A stretch of DNA of 5,551 nt. Origin: an uncultured Clostridia bacterium (GTDB lineage: Bacteria > Bacillota > Clostridia > Christensenellales > UBA1242). Each line of letters starts with the position of its first letter. The first letter of the stretch is position 1. The notes below the pieces were generated by a model. The model saw only the letters and a program-made list of their open reading frames with translations, had not been told where the DNA came from and searched no databases. The stretch lies in assembly GCA_945937975.1 (NCBI GenBank), contig CAMEUD010000076.1, positions 1 through 5,551 of the forward strand, given 5' to 3'. Positions 1 through 5,412 of the stretch are shown here, piece after piece. A program made the position numbers and the translations under genes.

Positions 1-106
1 CAAATTTTTTTCTTCCACGATTAACGCAAAGTTCAACATCTTTTCCTTTTAATTCCATAATTTGTGTTTTTATATTACCAAGGGCTTGCGTATTTATTTT
101 TATCAT
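1..106 (-). CDS. veg: Veg-like protein, N-terminal part (cut by the window edge)
   Basis: Thirty-five codons are visible, starting MIKINTQALGNIKTQIMELK and continuing with GKDVELCVNRGRKKF before the window ends. The pattern of a short helix followed by GK-[KD]-hydrophobic strand and then N-x-GR-[RK]-K matches my recollection of the N-terminus of the small Veg family (DUF1021, about 80-90 residues; B. subtilis Veg has GKRLTLKANGGRRKT). Veg is reported to stimulate biofilm formation in B. subtilis; its biochemical role is not settled. The start is supported by AGGAG at 114-118 with a 7-nt spacer. About 55 C-terminal residues should lie outside the window. The gene is separated from the upstream minus-strand gene by a terminator, but no clean promoter is visible in the short gap, so it may depend on read-through or on a weak promoter. 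The identification rests on a short stretch. Confidence 0.68.
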   Translation of the reverse strand, partial: MIKINTQALGNIKTQIMELKGKDVELCVNRGRKKF

Positions 107-135
107 ATAATCGCTCCTATGATAATTTATTGCCC

Positions 136-172
136 AAAAAAGAAAAAATAGACAAATTTTTGTCTATTTTTT
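136..172 (-). terminator. Rho-independent terminator of the zinc-ribbon gene
   Basis: A perfect inverted repeat joins 143-156 (AAAAAATAGACAAA) to 159-172 (TTTGTCTATTTTTT). With a realistic loop of about 6 nt the stem is about 12 bp with a TAGACA/TGTCTA core. Read on the minus strand it is followed by a second T run at 141-136. The 5' arm on the minus strand encodes the last two Lys codons and the TAG stop of the zinc-ribbon protein, so the hairpin forms within the end of that coding region. It should separate that transcript from the downstream veg-like gene. Confidence 0.75.
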
Positions 173-757
173 ACTTTTTCTTGTTTTTGTTGGAGCGATG
201 TCTTCATCTTCATCATCATCATCGTCGTAGTCATCATCATCTTCATCTTCGTCTTCATCATCATCAAGGTCGTCATCGTCAAGGTCATCTAATTCATCAA
301 GTTCCTTGTCTAATTCATCTTTTTCTCTTGAATCAGAGTCATCATTTTTTTCATCTTCATCATCATCAAAGATAATATCATCATCGTCAAGGTCATCATC
401 AAGAATGTCATCATCAAGAATGTCATCATCTTCATCAAGGTCGCTATCTTTTGATGTTGCATCACTGTCTTCATCTTCATTATAGTTTTCATTTTCATCT
501 TGATTAACATATTTTGACCAATCGTCTGGGTCTTGGTCGGCTATTGTTTCTGGATTAATATTTCTTTCTTCCATACATTGAGAACACATTATTTCATCAC
601 TAGAGATATAGTTTGTTTTGCAAACAGGGCAAAGTTCCATGTCTTCTTTATCTCCACCGATTTGCATTTCTGCCTTGCAAACACTGCAAATGCCTTCATC
701 TTCCAAAATATAATTTAATTCACATCTAGGACATCTTATATATTTTTGTTTTGCCAT
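164..757 (-). CDS. Duplicated zinc-ribbon protein with a polyacidic tail, function unknown
   Basis: This 197-residue protein has four CxxC knuckles: CPRC (9-12), CSVC (24-27), CPVC (43-46) and CSQC (58-61). They form two tandem units of identical geometry, CxxC-x11-CxxC, that share CPxCxxNYIxxDExxCSxC, so the domain looks internally duplicated. Each unit should bind one Zn. Residues 73-188 are low-complexity and overwhelmingly Asp/Glu, broken only by scattered Leu, Ile, Phe, Ser and Lys, and surely disordered. The protein ends in a basic KTRKSKK. There is no signal peptide or membrane segment, so it is probably cytosolic. The start is fixed by AAAGGGGA at 762-769 and a TAGACA-17-TATAAT promoter. 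A zinc ribbon plus an acidic tail suggests binding to a protein or RNA partner, or nucleic-acid mimicry; this is inference only. It is not the RNA polymerase delta subunit, which has a winged-helix N-terminus. I cannot name a family. Confidence 0.85.
   Translation of the reverse strand: MAKQKYIRCPRCELNYILEDEGICSVCKAEMQIGGDKEDMELCPVCKTNYISSDEIMCSQCMEERNINPETIADQDPDDWSKYVNQDENENYNEDEDSDATSKDSDLDEDDDILDDDILDDDLDDDDIIFDDDEDEKNDDSDSREKDELDKELDELDDLDDDDLDDDEDEDEDDDDYDDDDDEDEDIAPTKTRKSKK
393..430 (-). repeat. Short tandem repeat in the acidic-tail coding sequence
   Basis: A 15-bp unit, tcatcatcaagaatg on the plus strand, occurs twice back to back (393-407 and 408-422), followed by 8 bases of a third copy. 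It encodes the repeated peptide DDDIL. It sits in a longer region (about 197-448) of imperfect GAT/GAC trinucleotide repeats, in which tcatcgtcaaggtcatc also recurs near 273-289 and 381-397. The unit is a multiple of three, so copy-number change would alter tail length without shifting frame. Confidence 0.85.
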
Positions 758-787
758 AAATTCCCCTTTACAAATAAAATCACTGAC

Positions 788-816
788 ATTATAGAGTGTA
801 ACTTTAATCTTGTCTA
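788..816 (-). promoter_or_regulatory. Sigma-A-type promoter for the zinc-ribbon gene
   Basis: Read on the minus strand, a -35 box TAGACA (816-811) is followed after 17 nt by a perfect -10 box TATAAT (793-788). Transcription would begin near 781, giving a leader of about 25 nt that contains the AAAGGGGA ribosome binding site. The near-consensus match and ideal spacing make this one of the better promoter calls in a very AT-rich background. Confidence 0.72.
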
Positions 817-866
817 GTATTTTTTAAAAATTTATTTTATTTTTTTATCTTGATTTTGTATATGAT

Positions 867-896
867 ATGTACTTACATTTTGTTTATACACAAAAT
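867..896. promoter_or_regulatory. Candidate operator palindromes upstream of the ABC transporter promoter
   Basis: Two adjacent inverted repeats are visible: ATGTA-CT-TACAT (867-878) and ATTTTGT-TTATAC-ACAAAAT (877-896, 7-bp arms, 6-bp spacer). The second ends 9 bp before the -35 box of the rightward promoter. That is where activators of peptide-sensing ABC exporters often bind, though no regulator gene is present here. The 9-mer TACTTACAT in the first palindrome (870-878) recurs at 931-939 over the -10 box. Which protein binds, if any, cannot be told from the sequence. Confidence 0.4.
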
Positions 897-905
897 TTTT
901 TTGGT

Positions 906-934
906 TTGACAAAAAATAGTTTTCTGAATATACT
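906..934 (+). promoter_or_regulatory. Sigma-A-type promoter for the ABC transporter gene
   Basis: A consensus -35 box TTGACA (906-911) and a -10 box TATACT (929-934) are separated by the optimal 17 nt. Initiation is expected near 941, giving a leader of about 25 nt that carries AAAAGGAGA (952-960), with 5 nt to the ATG at 966. Confidence 0.8.
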
Positions 935-965
935 TACATAGTAAAAAACATAAAAGGAGATACAG

Positions 966-3530
966 ATGATACAAATTAAAAATATAACAAAAGACTATGT
1001 TTCTGGCGATAGTAAAGTTACTGCACTTGATGATGTTTCAATAAGTTTTAGAGAAAATGAATTTGTTTCAATTTTGGGACAAAGTGGTTGTGGTAAAACA
1101 ACGCTCCTTAATGTTTTGGGTGGACTTGATAGATACACAAGTGGTGATATTATCATAAATGGTAAATCTACAAAAGAATTTAAGGATAAAGATTGGGACG
1201 CATATAGAAATCATTACATAGGTTTTATATTTCAATCATATAACCTTATTCCGCATTTAACAGTTTTAGAAAATGTGGAGATTGCTTTATCTATTGCAGG
1301 AATGAGTTCAAAAGAAAAAAGAGAAAAAGCAACAAAAGCACTTGAAAGAGTTGGGTTAGGAAAACAGTTGAAAAAACACCCAAATCAACTTTCTGGTGGA
1401 CAAATGCAAAGAGTTGCCATTGCAAGAGCAATAGTAAATAATCCAAAAATTATTTTAGCAGATGAACCAACAGGTGCATTAGATAGTGCAACAAGTGTTC
1501 AAATTATGGATTTACTAAAAGAAATTGCAGGCGACCATCTTATTATTATGGTAACTCACAATCAAGAACTTGCAAAAGAGTATTCAACAAGAATAATCAG
1601 TTTGCTTGATGGAAAAGTTGTTGGAGATACAATGCCATATAACGCAGATGAAAAAGGAACAAAAAAAGTTGAAAAAAATGAACAACAACAAATAGAACCA
1701 ACAAAAAAACAAAAAACAAAAAAGATAAAATCTGCAATGGGATTTTTTACAGCGATAATGCTTTCATTAAAAAACTTGCTCACCAAAAAAGGCAGAACAT
1801 TTATGACAAGTTTTGCAGGTAGCATTGGAATTATCGGTATTGCACTTGTTTTGGCTGTTTCAAATGGTTTTACTGGCTATGTTAATAATATGCAGTCAAA
1901 TGCGTTAGGGAATTACCCTTTGTCTGTTTCTGCAATAACAATGGACACAAGCAAATTTACTTCAATGCAACCAGCAGAAGATAGCGAACAAGGTTCAAAT
2001 GAAGATGTTGTTGTACCTTACAATCCAACAGAAAGATACACACAATATGGGCATTATAATCAACTAACCCAAGACTTTATAAATGAAGTGAAAGATTTTG
2101 AGCAAAAAGACAAACAAAAATCAAACCCAAAATTTAATGCAATAGACTTTAATTATTATGTTCCAGTAAAAATGATAACAAAAAATAGTTTGGGTGAGTA
2201 TAAGTTTGTTCAAAGACAAAACACAATCAGCATTATGGACGGAAGCACAAGCTCGCTTTTATATCCAATGTTAGAGAACACTGATTATGTTTTAAGTCAA
2301 TATGAACTAATTTACAATAATTTACCAACAAAAGATGAAAGTGATGATTTTACAAAAGGAATGTTATTAGTTGTTGGTAAAGGTAATAAAATTAACTTTA
2401 AAACATTGAATAGATTGGGAATTGCAACGCCAACTGAAGAAGACGGAACAAATTACAAAAAGATAAACTTTTCGGATATTATAAATCAAGAATACAAACT
2501 TTTATTTAATGATGATTATTACACAGCAGATAATGAAAATTTTGATGATATAACTTCATTTTCACAATTGGATACAACTTCACAAACTGAACTTGAAAAT
2601 ATGTATAATTCACTTGAAACAACTATAAAGATTACAGGTGTTTTAAGACTAAAAGAAGATGCAACAAGCGAAATTTTGCCAACAGGACTTGTGTATATGC
2701 AAGATTTGGAACAATACTATAAAGCAAATTGTGAAAATTCTCTTATAAACAGAAAATCTCAAGCAAATAGACAAAATGGTGATTACACATTATTCCAAGC
2801 ATATCAAATATCGGTTTCTGAAATGCAGGGAATTATTCCATCATCATTTGCAAGTGTCGATATTATAAACTATTTCCTAAATAGTCAATACAAATACACA
2901 TTACCAAAAGATGAAGTTTTTGAAATTGCAATGCAAAGTATAGGCACAAGCAAGATACCAACATCAATAAGATTTTTCCCAAAAGATTTTGATGCAAAAG
3001 ATAGTGTTATAAAAATGATAAATGAATTTAACGACAAACAAACAGATAACAATAAAAAAATTGTTTGCACAGATACATCTTCATTGCTTACATCAACTCT
3101 TGGCGAACTTATTAAAATTATTTCCTATGTTCTTATTGCATTTGCAGGAATATCACTTATTGTTTCTTCAATAATGATTTCAATAATTACTTATGTTTCA
3201 GTAATAGAGAGAACAAAAGAAATTGGTGTTCTTCGTTCAATCGGTGCAAGGAAAAAAGATATTTCTCGTGTGTTCAATGCAGAAACACTAATCATTGGTT
3301 TTTGTTCTGGATTTTTGGGCGTTGTTGTAAGTTTCATATTAACATTCCCAATAAGTGCAATAATAAAATCAGTGTCAGGTGGAAGCATAACAACAAATCT
3401 TGCTGTTTTATCTCCACTCAGTGCAATTATATTGGTTGCAATTAGTGTTGTGTTGACAGTGCTTGCAGGTTTTATACCTTCACAAATGGCAGCAAAAAAA
3501 GACCCAGTAAAAGCATTACGAAGTGAATAA
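966..3530 (+). CDS. ABC exporter, fused ATPase and FtsX/MacB-type permease
   Basis: This 854-residue half-transporter has its ATPase at the N-terminus: Walker A GQSGCGKTT (38-46), Q-loop Q90, signature LSGGQ (142-146), Walker B IILADE (162-167, catalytic E167), D-loop ALD (171-173) and H-loop H198. All catalytic residues are intact. A Lys/Gln-rich linker (about 225-257) leads to TM1 (about 280-300), an extracellular region of about 410 residues (301-713), then three C-terminal TM helices (about 716-745, 772-798, 812-838). The FtsX motif ERTKEIGVLRSIGARKKDI is at 748-766. This is type VII (MacB/LolCDE/FtsEX-like) architecture; such dimers use ATP to drive periplasmic or extracellular conformational work and often export or extract peptides, antibiotics or lipoproteins. 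The substrate is unknown. The extracellular region is larger than the periplasmic domain of MacB as I recall it, and no adaptor, two-component system or second permease lies beside it. AAAAGGAGA supports the start. The gene has its own promoter and terminator. Confidence 0.93.
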   Translation: MIQIKNITKDYVSGDSKVTALDDVSISFRENEFVSILGQSGCGKTTLLNVLGGLDRYTSGDIIINGKSTKEFKDKDWDAYRNHYIGFIFQSYNLIPHLTVLENVEIALSIAGMSSKEKREKATKALERVGLGKQLKKHPNQLSGGQMQRVAIARAIVNNPKIILADEPTGALDSATSVQIMDLLKEIAGDHLIIMVTHNQELAKEYSTRIISLLDGKVVGDTMPYNADEKGTKKVEKNEQQQIEPTKKQKTKKIKSAMGFFTAIMLSLKNLLTKKGRTFMTSFAGSIGIIGIALVLAVSNGFTGYVNNMQSNALGNYPLSVSAITMDTSKFTSMQPAEDSEQGSNEDVVVPYNPTERYTQYGHYNQLTQDFINEVKDFEQKDKQKSNPKFNAIDFNYYVPVKMITKNSLGEYKFVQRQNTISIMDGSTSSLLYPMLENTDYVLSQYELIYNNLPTKDESDDFTKGMLLVVGKGNKINFKTLNRLGIATPTEEDGTNYKKINFSDIINQEYKLLFNDDYYTADNENFDDITSFSQLDTTSQTELENMYNSLETTIKITGVLRLKEDATSEILPTGLVYMQDLEQYYKANCENSLINRKSQANRQNGDYTLFQAYQISVSEMQGIIPSSFASVDIINYFLNSQYKYTLPKDEVFEIAMQSIGTSKIPTSIRFFPKDFDAKDSVIKMINEFNDKQTDNNKKIVCTDTSSLLTSTLGELIKIISYVLIAFAGISLIVSSIMISIITYVSVIERTKEIGVLRSIGARKKDISRVFNAETLIIGFCSGFLGVVVSFILTFPISAIIKSVSGGSITTNLAVLSPLSAIILVAISVVLTVLAGFIPSQMAAKKDPVKALRSE

Positions 3531-3536
3531 AAAAAT

Positions 3537-3566
3537 ATGTAGCATTAATTTGCTACATTTTTTTTT
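3537..3566 (+). terminator. Rho-independent terminator of the ABC transporter gene
   Basis: ATGTAGCA (3537-3544) pairs with TGCTACAT (3551-3558) around the 6-nt loop TTAATT, followed by a T run to 3566. It begins 6 nt after the stop codon, so the ABC gene and the next gene should be separate transcripts. Confidence 0.88.
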
Positions 3567-3637
3567 ATTAAAGAACACAATAAATTGAATTAATTGCATT
3601 TTATTGTTTTTATTGTAAAGAATATTATAAAAAATAT
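3567..3637. other. AT-rich intergenic spacer with weak inverted repeats
   Basis: No gene is seen here. ACAATAAA (3577-3584) and TTTATTGT (3600-3607) form 8-bp arms around a 15-nt loop with no T run of terminator type. TTGTAAA (3613-3619) is mirrored by TTTACAA (3638-3644), which overlaps the -35 box of the next promoter. In DNA this rich in A and T such repeats can easily arise by chance. Confidence 0.35.
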
Positions 3638-3667
3638 TTTACAAAATATGAAATAAAAAGGTATAAT
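3638..3667 (+). promoter_or_regulatory. Promoter of the exported-protein gene, very close to the ATG
   Basis: A -35 box TTTACA (3638-3643) and a perfect -10 box TATAAT (3662-3667) are separated by 18 nt. The -10 box ends 11 bp before the ATG at 3679, so transcription should start around 3673-3676, leaving a leader of only a few nucleotides. No Shine-Dalgarno lies between the -10 box and the ATG; the nearest purine run, AAAAAGG ending at 3661, is 17 nt from the ATG and would be outside the transcript. An upstream promoter in this AT-rich spacer cannot be excluded. Confidence 0.55.
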
Positions 3668-3678
3668 ATAACTAAACT

Positions 3679-4929
3679 ATGAAAAAATTGAAATTACTAT
3701 CATCAATAACATTAATGTGTTTAGCCATGGCAATATTATGCGTTGGTGTTCTTTCGGCAGTTAATGTAACATATTCTATTGGTGGCAGTATTAATTATGA
3801 AATACAAGATGTGTATGTAAAAATAAAAACAAAAATATATAAAAGTGAAGACCAAAGGTCAGCACAAGAATTGCAAGATGATGTAACAACACTTGCACAA
3901 ACATCATTAGACAGTATAACATACACTCTTTCTCAAGATAAAGGTGAGTATAATTCGTTTACAAATCAAGGGACATCTTCGGCAACAGGTATTGATATTT
4001 CTTTTGGTGAAAGTACTGATGGAAAAATATACTATACATATTATATAGTTGTTAATGTTGAAAATTTGTCAACTCTTACAAACATTTATGCAGTGCTTGA
4101 AGATGGAAATACAAACGATAGTAATTTGTATAAAAGTTGTGTGTATACTCAAGAGAATATTTTAAAAGGCACATATAACAGAAATATAATAATTGGTTAT
4201 TCTGTAAAAAATACATTGGTTAATGTAGATTTAGCATTTAATTATACACTTAGTGTAAAATTTGGGACTTTGCAAAAAGCAAATTTGACTTTTGATGCAA
4301 ATGGTGGAGTTTTACCAAGTTTACTTAATGATTTTATAGATATGGGTTCATCAACATCATATGCTTCTTCTGGTGGGGCAGGATCTTATATAAATAATGG
4401 GAACATTTATGTGGATTCTCTTGATAACACATCAAATGACTGTTATACTCATACAAGAGTATATGCGAATTTAACAGGACAAAAAAGCTATACTTTTAAA
4501 TTCGCATTAGAGTCATTAAACAGTTCAGTAAGTCCAAGTATTGGTATGGGATTCTTTTTAAATAATCAATATTCTTGTTATATGTTCTATGACCCAGTTG
4601 CAACAGCAGTGTATGGTAAACAAGTTAGTGGGTCAAAATCTTTTACTTCAAAAGATACCGGAAAATTCTATTTAAGATTAGATTCAAATCTTGCAGGTGC
4701 AAAAGTAAAATTTGCAAATGTAAGATTATATGAAAATGGCGAGCAAGACCCAGGAGAAAAAACTATTTATAAAGATTCAATTTATGGGACATTACCAACT
4801 CCAACAAGAGTAGGTTATACATTCTTGGGGTGGTATACAAAAGCAAGTGGTGGAACAAGAATACAAAGTTCAACAGTTGTATCAAGTGCAAGTACACAAA
4901 CACTATATGCTCAATGGAAAGCAAATTAA
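3679..4929 (+). CDS. Exported protein with an InlB-type (Flg_new) repeat interrupted by an inserted domain
   Basis: This 416-residue protein starts with a signal peptide: basic MKKLK, then a hydrophobic core to about residue 27, with cleavage plausible near VLSA. No proper lipobox, LPXTG motif or C-terminal anchor is seen, so it is probably secreted or held non-covalently unless the N-terminal segment stays as an anchor. Residues 30-200 are beta-rich and unrecognised. LTFDANGGVLP (203-213) is the first strand of an InlB B-repeat (Listeria-Bacteroides/Flg_new). Its continuation, KTIYKDSIYGTLPTPTR followed by GYTFLGWYTKASGG and ending TLYAQW, appears only at 361-413. The roughly 147 residues between (214-360) look like a separate beta-sandwich: Ser/Gly/Asn-rich, with YTFKFALES, then GKFYLRLDSNLAGAKVKFAN and VRLYENG. 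This recalls carbohydrate-binding jelly-roll modules of surface and phage tail proteins, but that is inference. InlB-type repeats have a ubiquitin-like beta-grasp fold and occur in surface adhesins. Translation starts with no visible Shine-Dalgarno; MKKLK is chosen because it supplies the signal-peptide n-region. Confidence 0.85.
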   Translation: MKKLKLLSSITLMCLAMAILCVGVLSAVNVTYSIGGSINYEIQDVYVKIKTKIYKSEDQRSAQELQDDVTTLAQTSLDSITYTLSQDKGEYNSFTNQGTSSATGIDISFGESTDGKIYYTYYIVVNVENLSTLTNIYAVLEDGNTNDSNLYKSCVYTQENILKGTYNRNIIIGYSVKNTLVNVDLAFNYTLSVKFGTLQKANLTFDANGGVLPSLLNDFIDMGSSTSYASSGGAGSYINNGNIYVDSLDNTSNDCYTHTRVYANLTGQKSYTFKFALESLNSSVSPSIGMGFFLNNQYSCYMFYDPVATAVYGKQVSGSKSFTSKDTGKFYLRLDSNLAGAKVKFANVRLYENGEQDPGEKTIYKDSIYGTLPTPTRVGYTFLGWYTKASGGTRIQSSTVVSSASTQTLYAQWKAN

Positions 4930-4933
4930 TATT

Positions 4934-4972
4934 AAAAATATGTAGAAATAACTCGCTACATATTTTTTTTTT
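4934..4972. terminator. Bidirectional terminator between convergent genes
   Basis: AAAAATATGTAG (4934-4945) pairs with CTACATATTTTT (4956-4967) around a 10-nt loop, with the T run continuing to 4972. It begins 4 nt after the stop codon of the exported-protein gene. On the minus strand the same hairpin is preceded by A residues and followed by a run of five T, so it can also end the convergent MazG-like transcript, whose stop codon (4973-4971) overlaps the T run. Confidence 0.85.
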
Positions 4973-5285
4973 ATTTCTTTTTTTGTTCTTCAATTTCTTT
5001 TAAGAATTTTTGCATTTTTTGTTCAATTACTTCATCAATTTTATAATCTTTAAAAAAGTGTTGCATTTGTTCAAGACAAATTGATACATCAGCAATTTCT
5101 TCAACCAAATTTTTTATAACTTTATCATCGTTTTGATATTCTTTATATAATACCTTTCTTTTATATTTATTTATTGCAACAATCATTTCTGCCATTTCTT
5201 CAACGCATTGGTCGTACTGTGCAACAAGTCCCCAAAGTTCTGTTGCTTCGTCATATATTTTTAATCTTTCTTCGTGTGTCAACAT
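4971..5285 (-). CDS. MazG-like NTP pyrophosphohydrolase (all-alpha superfamily)
   Basis: This 104-residue, all-helical, soluble protein carries the paired acidic motifs of the MazG/all-alpha NTP-PPase superfamily: E30-M-A-E33 (in CVEEMAEMIVAINKYKRK) and E63-I-A-D66 (in NLVEEIADVSICLEQM). These carboxylates normally hold Mg2+ and the enzyme hydrolyses an NTP or dNTP to the monophosphate plus pyrophosphate. The length fits the short single-domain MazG-like proteins common in Clostridia and their phages rather than full MazG (about 260 residues). Family members act in nucleotide-pool cleansing or stress responses; the substrate here is unknown. AAGGAGA (5291-5297) lies 5 nt before the ATG. The gene stands alone, convergent with the exported-protein gene and divergent from the right-edge gene. 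TGTAAA occurs three times in its upstream region (5320, 5334, 5350; TTTACA on the minus strand), but no well-spaced -10 box accompanies any of them, so I call no promoter. Confidence 0.82.
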   Translation of the reverse strand: MLTHEERLKIYDEATELWGLVAQYDQCVEEMAEMIVAINKYKRKVLYKEYQNDDKVIKNLVEEIADVSICLEQMQHFFKDYKIDEVIEQKMQKFLKEIEEQKKK

Positions 5286-5403
5286 ATTTTTCTCCTTAAA
5301 AATAAAATAACATAATTTATGTAAATTTCAAAATGTAAAAATAATTTTTTGTAAAATTGTTCTAAAAGTCAAATTTCATTCGTAAAGTATATCAGTGATT
5401 ATT

Positions 5404-5408
5404 GGAGG
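5404..5408 (+). promoter_or_regulatory. Ribosome binding site of the right-edge gene
   Basis: GGAGG lies 4 nt before the ATG at 5413. It decides the start against two in-frame ATG codons at 5443 and 5449, which lack such a site. No convincing promoter is seen further upstream; TATATC at 5388-5393 could be a -10 box but has no matching -35 box. Confidence 0.7.
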
Positions 5409-5412
5409 AATT

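Noticed and set aside
64..375. Plus-strand open frame encoding a His-rich peptide
   Set aside because: It is the antisense shadow of the Asp-rich tail (GAT/GAC read backwards gives ATC/GTC and CAT/CAC-type codons), with no ribosome binding site and crossing both a terminator and a gene end.
197..448. CRISPR array or non-coding satellite repeat
   Set aside because: The repeats are short, imperfect and in frame with a convincing gene, with no spacers of uniform length.
310..510. Minus-strand Met/Lys-rich open frame of 66 codons
   Set aside because: It is a frame-shifted reading of the repeat-rich acidic tail; the zinc-ribbon frame has the promoter, ribosome binding site and conserved Cys motifs.
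164..757. RNA polymerase delta subunit (RpoE) on account of the acidic tail
   Set aside because: The N-terminus is a double zinc ribbon, not the winged-helix HARE-HTH domain of delta.
3577..3607. Second terminator or small RNA between the ABC and exported-protein genes
   Set aside because: The 8-bp arms are almost entirely A/T with a 15-nt loop and no uninterrupted T run after them; chance is likely in DNA of this composition.
3679..3760. Lipoprotein signal on the exported protein (Cys at residues 14 and 21)
   Set aside because: The residues before each Cys (TLM and AIL) do not fit the lipobox, which needs Gly, Ala or Ser at -1; an ordinary signal peptide fits better.
4763..4993. Minus-strand open frame of 76 codons with a hydrophobic centre
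   Set aside because: It lies antisense to the well-defined C-terminal InlB-type repeat and runs through the bidirectional terminator; no ribosome binding site was seen.
5311..5370. Promoter or operator formed by three TGTAAA repeats upstream of the MazG-like gene
   Set aside because: None of the repeats has a matching -10 box at 16-18 nt, and the spacings (14 and 16 bp) do not form a clear regular array.
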